Shown in pieces: positions 13,206 through 24,501 of a stretch of DNA of 47,466 nt (positions are counted from its first letter, which is position 1; each line of letters starts with the position of its first letter). Under the pieces are notes generated by a model. The model searched no databases, was not told the origin of the DNA, and was given only the letters and a program-made list of their open reading frames with translations. A program made the translations under genes and the position numbers. Source of the stretch: Wuchereria bancrofti. Lineage: Eukaryota > Nematoda > Chromadorea > Rhabditida > Onchocercidae. Location: assembly GCA_005281725.1 (NCBI GenBank), contig SSBO01000014.1, forward strand, positions 541,045 to 588,510, written 5' to 3'.

Positions 13206-15251
13206 TCAATCAAACAATATAGAAATTATCAAAATAACTTCAAAAAAAAACCATGAAAGAATAAAATTTTCATTATATTTGGTTGATGATTTGGAATGAT
13301 GCGGAAGATATGGTGGCATTGGTTGAATTTTAGGTTGTATTGGAAATAATGTTCGTTTTGATGTAATCTGAAATTATGCATTATAAAAATGTAATAAATC
13401 ATTCAGTTACATTATTTTCTTGCAAATACAATCGAGTGATAATTATTAAATGATAGGATTAGTTTCTTTTTTTTTTTTTTTTTAATTAATAATATTTATA
13501 TGAAATATGATATTATATTTGCTAAATACAGAAATATTTCGTTGAATACAATTAATGCAAAATGAATAAGAATATTTGTGAAATTTTTGATGAGAATAAT
13601 TTCTAGTTTAATCATTCGCTGATTAGTTTTTCTTTCTGAAGATATATCAGTATCATTGAAAATATTAGTAAATTAGTAAACATTAGTTATCACTTCAAGA
13701 TTACAAAAATTGTTCAATATTTGAATATCATAATATTGTCAATGATATTGAAATGAAATTATATTCTCATTTTCTCTATGATATGCTAGATAATCCTACA
13801 ATATTCCTTTCTAATCTTACTTTATTATTAGCTTCCTTTTTTTTTTTTTAATTGATAATATTTATATGAAATATGATATTATATTTGCTAAATACAGAAA
13901 TATTTTGTTGATAACAAAATATTGATAACTCTTTTTTTTGATAATGTTGATAACTCTTTTCTTTTTTGATAAAAAATAAACTTACATAAAAGAATAATCC
14001 AGCAATAGGTTTACCAAGAGCATGACCAGTTGCTGAATTACTAATAAAATATGTGATTTGATCAATAAAATGTATTATATCAGCGGTAACATTCACCTGA
14101 TCACTTAAAGGTGTTTCCGTCTTGTAAACAATTACAACATATTGTTGCCGATCTAGGCAAAAAAAAAAATTTGTTACGATTAGCATGTTCTAATTTTACT
14201 AAAATATGAAAGTTTTAATGTTATAGAAAAAAAGAGAAAAAAAGAATTTTCCTTTTTCGTTTTTTTTTTTTTTTAGGTATATTAGCGAAAAAATGAAGAT
14301 TCCATTTTTCTTACATCTTTTTTGATTTATTTTTATTTATTTATTTATCGTTTTTTTTTTTTTTTTGATATTTATACAATAGTACAATTATTTAGAAGAT
14401 TTATGTTAACATTGAAATAAAATTCGATTTCATTGCAATTCAATTAAGCATTATTTGATTTAATTAATGAAAAGATTGAAAAAAAAAGACAAGCGCTCCT
14501 TGTAATGCCGGTTAAAATGACATTTCCTGGTTTGATCGTCATATTTGACAAACTCTATAAAATTATAAACTCTTAAACATTTCAAATTAGTTAGTTTCAA
14601 CCTTACTTCATGAATTTTTGCCCATATAATCATTGTATCTGTTCAAAATATGTAAAGTTAGTCGATTTAATCTTTTAAAAGATAATAAAATTTACATGTA
14701 TCTTGCAAAGGTACAGTCCCATTACTGATATAACCAAAGAAGCGATGTTTCGAATCATTGATATTTTCAATATTTACTGAAGCAGAACCCGTTGATGGTA
14801 TGTCATAGTCAATAAATAATGCAATTGGTCTTGCAGTAACATCTAAAGTATACATTTTTAGTAAAATTTAAATACAAAGGTTTGGTATCAATTAAAAACA
14901 ATGAAATGAAATGAAAAAATGAAAGAAAAAAAAAGGGAAAAAGGAAAAACATAAAAAATTATTACCAATGAATGAGATAACATGAAGATATCCACCAGAA
15001 GTTGGAATTATTGATTGAAATTGAAATGCTTGTATATTAGCAGTTAAATAATTAGGATAATTGAGTACTTGTATTTCATCACCCAAATGAACAACTGGTG
15101 ATGGATGTTCCAAATCAAAATTACTTATATTTACCTGTTAATTATTATTAGTAAATAAATGTAGTATACAATTGTCATCTATCTTAAATTCTCATTACTG
15201 ATATAACTGAAAAAAACGATGTCTTAAATCACTAATATTTTCAATACACGT

Positions 15252-15282
<31 letters not shown>

Positions 15283-17093
15283 CTTATTTATTAATTTATT
15301 TTTATATATTAGTAATCATAGCGATGATCGAATCTTCCATTTATGGATGAAAATTTTTGACATAGAAGTGACTAATAATTAACACTAAAATATAAGATAA
15401 AACACAATAATACTATAGAAAAAATGTTGTCGTAAATTTTCCATTTATTTTATTATTTATTTTTTAAACTAACATAATCAAGACTGAATGCTGGAAATTG
15501 TGGGAATATCTGAGGTGAAAGTTCCAACTCTTCGAACCCTATAAATGATTTAATATTTTCTAATGTTTATGATTTAAAAAAAAAAAAAAAAAATGTAATT
15601 GGAAGGATTGTATTTTTTTATTATAAATTATTTGATAGTATTCAAGTTTAATATTAAATTAGTAAAATCATACAATTTCCAATCGTCATATTATTAGCAT
15701 CACAACATAGATGAATTATTTCATTGGTTATAATACCAGATCTAGATAAACGACTACGTCGACAAGCAAAATTTTTTGGACATTGATTTCGTTCATTTGG
15801 ATTACATGGTTTTAAATCCAAATACATCATATTATCTGGACAGATATATTCTTGAGAAAATACATCTGTAAATTTATATCATTTAAATTAAACAAATGAT
15901 ATTAGCTGGTAGAATTTTTTTTTTTATTAATTTAGTTGATAATATTATACGATAAATAAGCAAAACATTTTATATTATAAAATGTATATTATTGATATTT
16001 AAGTAGTATGATAAAAAAAAAATTGAATAGTGCATAAATGAGTAGATGAGTAGAATTAGGTATGATATTTTAAAATTTTAAAATTAGAAGTGAATGGAGA
16101 AAGTGTTAGTGTTTATTAATGGGTAAAATTTTTTTTTCGAATCATTTAAACTTCAGTTACCAGCTGAACTAAATGATATTTTTTGATAATTATCATCTTT
16201 TACTTCTTTTGAGAAGATTGATATAGTGATCCCATAATCTGATGAAATGTATTAAATGAAATGATAGTATGAATGATTTGGATTTTGAATCTTAATCAGA
16301 AAATCGTTAACTGAAGCATACTTGACAAGATTGATTGGCAAATGATACTAGTAAGCATATACGGCAACATAACCTAAAAATGTAATTTAACCTTTTTGAA
16401 AATAGCTTCATTAACTTATAAATGAATATAAGACAATATACATAGGTAAATTTATAATATACATTAATGTAAATTAAATCATTTATAGGGTTCGAAGAAA
16501 ATATTTCAATAACACTAAGGATACCAAAACCGTTGCAGGGAAGATCATATGTTTGGGAAATTTTTAGATAAATCTAACAGTTATATTAAACTGATAACTA
16601 TTTAAGAATTTATTTTTTACTACTAAATGATATTAATGGAAGTAATTAAGAAGAGCATTTAAAATATTTAGCAAATTTTCAGCTTTCATCTATTGATTAT
16701 CTATTGATAACGCATTTTTCATTCATCATGAACAGGCAACAAAAAGATTAAATCTTGAAACTCTGTGGCTACGAATACCACAATAACAATTCCTTTTTAA
16801 AATTCTATTTCGCTTGCTTAAAACATTATAAACTTTACAGGAAAAAATCGCTTTCGGCATAACTAATAAGTATTCCGATTTCTTTAAAATCAACCATACC
16901 TAGAAGTAAAAATAATTCGGCATGCATGTTTACCCATAGCATAGGGAATGATGCTACACTTGGCATCGGGTAGCATATAAACTCTGCACGTAGTGTTACT
17001 GAAAATTCGATAATATTTGCTCAACTGTTCATATCACTCGAACAAACTACCATGTGTGTTCATTTCACTTATCTTACTAATTATCCGACACAT
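13206..17093 (-). CDS. exported protein: lustrin/WR1-like Cys module plus PEBP-like region
   Basis: Eight-exon model, in transcript order: 17093-17078, 16998-16900, 15865-15674, 15538-15474, 15134-14966, 14842-14696, 14152-13986 and 13367-13206. It totals 1017 nt (338 aa) and stays in phase. Residues about 43-100 contain a cysteine module with spacing CPDN...CNPN...QCPKNFAC...CCD, which resembles the nematode lustrin/WR1 cysteine repeat. Residues about 125-285 run from GDEIQVLNYP through ALFIDYDIPS to FFGYISNGTVPLQ and QQYVVIVYKTE. The order and spacing recall phosphatidylethanolamine-binding proteins (the DPD..P ligand strand, then GTV, then YVW.VYEQ), but key residues differ, so this is inference. 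The C-terminus ends in a hydrophobic stretch (WFFFEVILIISILF), a possible membrane tail. Exons 3-8 are firm. Exons 1-2 rest on phase and splice borders only, and the N-terminus is not a classic signal peptide. Confidence 0.6.
13462..13912. repeat. direct repeat pair inside one intron
   Basis: About 80 bp beginning in a T tract, with the core AATATTTATATGAAATATGA, occurs at 13462-13547 and again, nearly identical, at 13832-13912. Both copies lie in the last intron of the exported-protein gene (13368-13985). Confidence 0.8.
15251..15300. repeat. (TTTA)n microsatellite
   Basis: About ten TTTA units with one TTAC interruption, in an intron of the exported-protein gene. Confidence 0.85.
15529..16498. 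repeat. 25-bp exact inverted repeat
   Basis: Bases 15529-15553 and 16474-16498 are exact reverse complements. The left arm covers the end of an intron and the first bases of exon 4 of the exported-protein gene, including its TATAG acceptor. The right arm lies in a large upstream intron. Confidence 0.8.
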
Positions 17094-17632
17094 GAAATGA
17101 ATTTTCTGGATCGAAGAAATGAATAAATTTTACGTATATATGATCTAAAAAAGGTTCATTTGTGTAATGAAAACAACAAATCGCAACGAATAATTCATTT
17201 AAATTATTAGTAACAACTATTGAGCAAAGAAAGAAAAGCATCACAGAAATATGCAAAACAATGTAGGCTTCTAAATGAATCTCTAGGTGAGATCATAAAC
17301 CAATTTCATTCAAAAAAATTTTATATTATGGACAACTATGGTAGCCCAATTTGCTCAATCAGTGATTCTTATAAGCATCCATAAAACAGGAAAAAATGAA
17401 AATCCTATTATGCCTTACGTACAATTGCATAGCAAAAAACACAATTTTAAGAAGCATATGCAAGACAAATGGAATGGAAAAAATTCACATAACTATGATT
17501 TTTAAGATGGATAAAATAAAGACTATAGCAAGTTTACAAGAATGATAGAACACAAAAGATGTTTCTTTCACGAATATTAATTATTACGAAAACCTGATTC
17601 GGTAATGATAAGAACAATAAAGTCCACTTTTT

Positions 17633-17676
17633 CTGCATGAACTGATATGTTCATGGATACATATCAGTTCATGCAG
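17633..17676. repeat. perfect 18-bp stem-loop
   Basis: Arms 17633-17650 and 17659-17676 are exact reverse complements around an 8-nt loop. It lies about 100 nt downstream of the Sec15 stop codon, so it is probably in that gene's 3' UTR. Weaker pairing (ACTTT with AAAGT) may extend the stem outward. Confidence 0.85.
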
Positions 17677-17774
17677 ATGGTTATGAAAAGTTAGTCAAAA
17701 TACAGCTATTGCACATACCAGATTTTTCAGGCTAAGAACCCAGTCTACAAACATTTTAACGATTTTGCACGAAG

Positions 17775-20700
17775 TTACTGATTAGCAAGAGCTCGCAGTT
17801 GGCGAAGAATTGTATCCAAAAGTTTTTTACGATCTTTCTCACGACCTTTGGCGAAAAAACTTGATGATTTACGTTCGAATTCAACCAGTCTAAAATCTGA
17901 GACTAAACAACAGATTTACTACAACATTAAAACTGAAAGGATTGGAAACTCTATCGAGCAGTTAATTGGAAATTCATGCAGTAGTAAATAGTCTCTGCTT
18001 GCAAGCATAAAAAAAAAAATGAAATATCAGTTAACACATACTTCTCCAATAAGACAATTGCATGCGAGGCTTTAACTCTTGAATACTTGCTTTCTTCTTT
18101 CCCGTAGTCAGCCAAATAAGTTGGCCAATCAGACTTCATAACTAGGTCAAGAAGTTGCCTCAAACTGGCAAAAGTCATCGCAAGAGTTCCATCCTTAAAT
18201 AAACTAGATAAGAAGTTACTTACAAATAACGGTAGTTAAGTAAACTGGTACATACTTCCAATCCTGCAACGGGACACTGAGAAGCAAATAACTCGCACTG
18301 TATCACATCCAAATCGAACTGATCAAGTGCACCAGTGCTTACAGTTTTCAAATCTGTATTTAGTAGTAAATCTGTTAACCGATTGGCCAAATATTTACAG
18401 GTCTAAAACACAACCCATTTAATTGTCTTTATTGTATACTATTTACAAAACTTCAGTTGCATAAACGCTTAATGGTACTAAACTGTACTCAAAAAAAAGA
18501 CAGTTATCCAAAAATAAACTAAATTCTCGACCACATTAGTTAGAACGAGAAAAGAGACAATAAGTACAGAATAAAGATTTAGTTTTCAGTTGTTCATTGC
18601 AAACTATTCATAAAACTTTAGGATCCAATTTTTAGTATCTAATGAGAAACAGTGATATAAAATTGTAAAAATGCATACCTGCATGCAAACGTGCCTCGCC
18701 AAAAGATTTGGCAAATTAGTAAATGAAACGAAAGTTGTTTCCAAAAACTTGATTAAATCTGTGATGTAATCGCTAGCCCTGCCACTTGAACCTGACAGTT
18801 CCCAATCGTAGTTAGCTAAAATTTTATTAAATCCACACAGAATCATATAACTTAGCTTCAAGGAATATCAATTCAAACTTCAAGTTGGAAAAATAAGTCG
18901 GAAGTAAAACTGACCAAGATCAAGAAAAGCATCTACTTTGTCACGAAGTGCGCTATCAATCTGTTGCTCCACTTCAGAACGCGCGTCTCTAGAAAGCATT
19001 AATTCAAAAATGAATTAATGCACACTCTTTCAATTTCCTTTCACTCTTTTTTTTCTTCAAACTTGATAAAGAAACAAACCTAAAAACTTGATCCTTCAAT
19101 GTAACTAAATGTCCTGTAGTGTTACCAGAATTATTACTTGCATTTGTTAGTTTACTGATATAATGCTCCAGCGACTCACACGTCTTCTCCAAATAACCGA
19201 TATTAATTGTGATTTGAACAAGCTAAAAAACAATATCGGATAAAATAAACGATTCGGAGAGTTTTCAATTTATCTCTTACAACACGAAATAGTATCATTC
19301 GTCAATTTTCCTACCTGTATAAGCGTCCGCTTTTTGTTGGCCACAAAACTTTTCAAAGAACCTGACCACCGTGCAAGAAGCACATTTGCATAACGGCGTA
19401 CTGTGTCATCAACCTAGAAAATCAACCTTATTTAGATAACGCTAACCTCACGTCAACAAAGCTTAACATATATTAGCAAAGCGTTAAGTCTGTTAGAAAT
19501 TTTTAGACGAATAGTACTGATAATAACACATCAAAAAAAAAAACTTGAGGAAAAAGTAGTCTGAAATGACCTCAGTGGGAGAAAGCTGAAGGTGTTCCAT
19601 AAATTTCAAGCATCCGACGAGGTAATTCTTCGCTTGACAGTATACTGCAGGTACAAACTTAGAAAACGGAAAAACTCTAGGATAAGGCTCCTGGAAAAAG
19701 CAGAAAACATTTCAATAAAAGAGATTCAGTGATATTCAAAAATTTATGGGAAATCAAGAAAAATGAGTGGTAACTATTTATACCTGATCCATTCCTCTTC
19801 GATAGAAGGGGAACTGTGTCACTACTGCTCTGAATGCTTCTTCATCTTTTGCTGTGATTGGCGTGTAATTGTCGCTTTCAAGATCTCGTTCGAATTGAGC
19901 GCAATATTCTCGCATCAAAATTTCGTTGTATTGATCTCTGCATTGAAGCAAGATTCATTCCATTTACGAGGGAAAAAAAAAGAAATAAATCAATTTTCAC
20001 TCCGTTGCACACGCAATTTCCATAGAAAACTCGATTTAGAAAAATACCTCAAAATACCTGAAATTTTGGAGCAGAGTGTAAAGAGAACCAATTCCAAATC
20101 CATAACTTTTCATTGTCATTGCAAACAACAAAATTACTTTCTTCATCTTCAACATCATCTCAACATCCAAACAACCTCCCTATAGCAAAACTACGATTTA
20201 CATCGAGAAATACCAGATCATGCATACATAGTAAAATCAGCATGCTACTAATAGAAGCTTACAAAATGGGCATTCATAGTGGTTGTAACTTGATGCAGTG
20301 CCATTTCCCAAAGCTGATCCTTATAAGCTGCAGTCACCAGACTAGATTCTGTTTGCATAATATGATCTTCGACTACGAAAAAACCGATAATTTCATCCAA
20401 ATACTTCACATACGAATGTATTGATTCTTGCTAAAACAATTATTTTCATTTGGAAAACCAAAGCTCAATTGTGATTAAAAAAGAAAGATGATGCTTATAC
20501 TCCCGAAATTACTTCCGAATTATTCAGTAAGCTGATAACGTAGTTTAAGTTACTAAGAAGTTATCTTTCAACGATACTTCCTACCAGTTTGCCTGGTGGT
20601 CGAATAACAACCATTGCTTGCTCTTTCCGCTGCTTTCTATAATAGGCTTCAAAAGTTTCTTTCTCACCCTGAAATGAGGAAGATTTCATAAGTGACTAAA

Positions 20701-22668
20701 GTGATTTAGAGAAAAAAAAAGAACAGAAGCTTAGGAAACAACTATTAACAAGTGAATGGAGATAAGCCTATGCGTACATTTCATACTGCAAAACAGCTGT
20801 ACTTACAATGACATTAAAAATTTGACAGCAACGATGAATTGGTGTAAAATCTATAAGGTCTTGAGCGCTAAGTAATTCATCTTCTTCGGGAAGAGATATC
20901 TGCATTGTTTTTCGTTGTATCTTATCATTTTTCTTGACAATTGAACCATCCGATGAAAGCACTAAAAAGTTCTCAAAAAAAGAATGAAATGCTACTTACA
21001 CTTGGATTAAATTACCAGGTTCTGCTTCTTAGGTATAACGAAAGTCCAAATAAATACCCTCCGGAAGTCCTGCATCATTTAGAGTAATTCAAACTTTTTA
21101 AAATATAAATACATATTTTAATTTGAATCCTACACTGGACAATGTAGTACACATGATAGAAAAAATTAGAAATTTACCGACATCACCATTCACAACATTC
21201 TTTTTCGCTTCTTCCTGTAAACGTTTTACACGTTCAGCTTCCGTCATTCCAAAAGAATGTTGTTCAGCCGTACACTTCGATGCGTGCTGCCCGATACGTC
21301 CTGAAAATGATATTACATATCGAATCTACAGATAACTTATGCCGATTTATATGCTGGTAACAAAAAAGATCAAATAAAATGAAATGGGAAAAAAAACTAA
21401 CCGGAAACCTTCCGGATATCTTCCAGAAAATCCGTGAATTCCGAAAATGATTTTTCCTTGATTTGTTCACGAATTGGAAACAATGATTTTTTCAACGTTT
21501 GCGTAAAACGATAGTTATCAACATGAACCATATACGTGTGCTCCAATTCTTCAAGTACTTTCAATGCCTGATAAAACCTGCAATTACCAGACTGTTATAG
21601 CTCACAAAATAATAAAATGTGCTGTAAAGTTGGAAAACTTAGTTCTTGCACTCAAATCACATTTGAATTTATATCATAAAAATACAGAGGAAAAATTTAA
21701 CTATCCAAAAAAAATAAAAAATAAAGCAATACCAAACACGACAGAAAGAAAAAACAAATCTACTTCTTCTGTTGCATATGTTCATTTAGTTTCGCATAAT
21801 TTTCAAGTACGGGTAAGCACAGTGAAATGTGATCGATAGCAGTGTTAGCATTCCTTTGCAGTTTTCTGTAACGTACAATTTCCGCACTACGTTTTCGTAA
21901 GTCTTTGCTACTTTCCTGTATTTTATGATCTATTGCGTTGACTTCATCCTGGAAAATTTCCCATCCGCAATCAGCTTACATTATTCTCACGCACTAGTAC
22001 AGCAAATTACACACTGATACTGACAAGTAAAGAAAGAGAACTGACAAATCATAAAATCATATCAATACGAACTAGGAATTTACCGTAATTCCCATTTACT
22101 TAATTTTTCAAACTTAATTTTTAATTTTACTTAATAAAATCTACCTTGATTTCCAAACTTCGTGTCTTCAATTGCAAAAGTTGTTTCATTGCATCAACAT
22201 ACCCTTGATAATGATAAGAACAAATTCTCTGGATGCTTTTATCATAATGATGGATACGATGCTCTAGAGCACGTGCGAACTTGTGGACATCACCACAATC
22301 ATAAATTGCTCTGAACAATTACAACTGTTCACATATCGGAAATGAAGAAAACAAGTCTTTTAAATTCAAGTGGATAACAGGACAAATTGAAATGAATAAA
22401 TTGGTAGCTAACCTTAGTACCAAACCAACACTACCCGAATCAGTCGTTTCAAGTTCGTACAAAAAAAACTCTTGTTCAGCACTCATTTCTGGATCTATAA
22501 AGTATGAAATGTGTATTTCAGAATAAAGTTCATATTTCATGCAAATCTGATGCTAAGTGAATAAAAATTGCATTAAAATGGCATACACTGCTGATATGAA
22601 GTGGAAGCAGTATCGCTACTTCCCGTTCCCGTTTCTTTCGAGGCACTGGCTGCCGACGACCCATCCAT
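17775..22668 (-). CDS. sec-15: exocyst complex component Sec15 (EXOC6)
   Basis: Sec15 is the exocyst subunit that receives the secretory-vesicle Rab GTPase (Sec4/Rab11 family) and links the vesicle to the tethering complex at the plasma membrane. Twenty exons in transcript order: 22668-22587, 22494-22413, 22310-22145, 21948-21764, 21577-21402, 21300-21178, 21069-21040, 20961-20807, 20668-20585, 20430-20263, 20179-20058, 19937-19784, 19690-19571, 19413-19315, 19222-19080, 18988-18915, 18815-18679, 18402-18256, 18193-18042 and 17889-17775. They total 2514 nt, 837 aa, close to the roughly 800-aa family length. Diagnostic stretches are SFSEFTDFLEDIRK (about 215-228), IIGFFVVEDHIM (about 374-385), FPFYRRGMDQEPYPRVFPF (about 500-518), FDLDVIQCELFAS (about 727-739), and a C-terminal half matching LRQLLDL...YLADYGKEESKY. 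The N-terminus is Ser/Thr-rich and low complexity. A TACAG acceptor ends 9 nt before the ATG. Exon 7 is only 30 nt and uses a weak GTTATA donor. Confidence 0.93.
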
Positions 22669-22677
22669 GTCCAATTT

Positions 22678-22680
22678 CTG
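22678..22680 (-). promoter_or_regulatory. probable spliced-leader acceptor of sec-15
   Basis: A CATACAG acceptor leaves only 9 nt of leader before the ATG at 22668. Such placement is typical of nematode trans-splicing, but a cis-spliced 5' UTR intron would look the same. Confidence 0.5.
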
Positions 22681-24501
22681 TATGAGTATGCAATAAGTAA
22701 TATGTATGTGAGCAGAAAAAAAATTACGGAAAGTATAAAATAAGACATAAAAATTATAAAGCAAATACATAAGCTGAGGAATACAGGTGTATAAAGCTAA
22801 GAATAGAAGGAATATAGCATAAAATAATTCATGACACTATTAAACCAAGCTTAAATTCGATTTTAGTATTTAAAAATGCACAATGAATGAACCTTCATCA
22901 TTTCCAATGTTTTTCAATTAGTAGCTTGTTCGTCCAGTTCATACCAATGAATATAAACATCCTGGAAATAATAAATTCCAAAATATGCTATACTTCACTT
23001 TATATTAGATCCAAAAAGAATAAACATTTCATGTATACATTAAGACAGGAACAAATATGTCAGGAGCGATGTATATAAAACACATAAAATATAAAATTCA
23101 TGACAGATGTGTACAAAGTTTATAAATTTACAGAATAATTCAGATGTACAATATACAAGATGAGAAATAAAAACATGAAAGAAACTCCTTCAAATTAGTG
23201 TGGTAAGAGTAGTAATTATTTCCATGAGATTGCTTTGTTCATTAACTTTCAAAAATAAAAAAATGAAATATTGGACCATAGAAAGTAGACAATAAAACCA
23301 TCATCTAACTTATCTGCTTCTTCTCATTCAATTACTACAATTACTACTGGTAAGAAAATCCCACATCCATATCGGTTCGAAACAAATACAACTGAAAAAA
23401 ACAGACCACTGTGCTTGCTCCTCCTAATGCAACCAATGGCCACTACTATTGAGAACGCTACGCCAACCAGTTTCCCGATGATGTTTTTTTTTTTTTTGAT
23501 TTCGTAGGAATCAGACCATGAATTCCGAAAAAGCACAGATGTTTTGAAGATTCTTCTAACTATCTAAGAAGAACAAAAATCCAGCTGATTTTCAACAAAC
23601 GTAGCCTATTATTTGGCTCGAAAAAGAGGACCATTACATGCACTCATAGCCTCCCTCCTTTTCAAGAAAGTCATGAACTGCTTAAGTACAATAACCTATC
23701 CAGAATTTGAAATTTTCCATAGAACTTCCCAATATGTGAAAATGAATTCAGACTATGTCATACGAATTTTCCATATCTAACTTGATTATATGAAATGCTT
23801 TAATCCTGCATTTGGTAGTATTTTTTCAAGCACGAATCAATTTTACATCATGTACGTTGCTTTCAGAGCCTGAACTACACACTTCGCTCTATTCGAGATA
23901 AGACGGTTCCGTATACTTTTTGGTGGAAGTCCACCATCATCAAACACAATTATTTTATCCCACAATGGATGCATCACCTTCAACAAAACACAGTGAAAAT
24001 TGCAGAATAACCGGAATGAATGGATCTGAGATCGTATTGACAGTACCTGAACTAGTTATTTTGAAACAGCTTCTATAAACCTTCCAACCATTGTCCAGCA
24101 ATTTGCTGTTTGATATTTCAAGTACTGTGTAATCATTTCCTCAACCAGGAATTAACCACAATACATTTTCTCATTATATTAATTTAAACATTAAAGACTG
24201 TATAAATCTGTATGTAACGGTTCAGAACGCAATTTTATTTAATACTTTGTTTATCACCTAGTACGATTCGCTTACAGTTACGTGGATAAGCGAACTATCA
24301 GCTGCTATCGACATCTTACCACTTTAATTATTAGCCAAAATGAGGTACGACATTGTTATTTTTGGTCGTTGCCTTTACAAATTGCTCTGATATCCTGAAA
24401 TTAACAGAAAATAAAAAAAAAAGGATAAGCTAAAATAGGATTTAGGAATTACCGTGAAACTTAGAACTTTGCCATCTTACGATTAAATGATAAGTCAACC
24501 T
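22681..24501. other. intergenic region between UCP4 and Sec15
   Basis: It contains the presumed 3' UTR of the UCP4 gene (AATAAA on the minus strand near 24235) and upstream sequence of sec-15. A minus-strand open stretch at 23324-23536 has a hydrophobic segment but no ATG and contains a long T run. I found no supported exon chain. Confidence 0.5.

Noticed and set aside
19763..20424. Two long plus-strand ORFs
   Set aside because: They are antisense to Sec15 exons 10-12, whose conserved protein sequence and splice borders are decisive.
23324..23536. Minus-strand ORF with a hydrophobic segment
   Set aside because: It has no ATG start, contains a long homopolymer, and no flanking exon fits. It is probably non-coding DNA between ucp-4 and sec-15.
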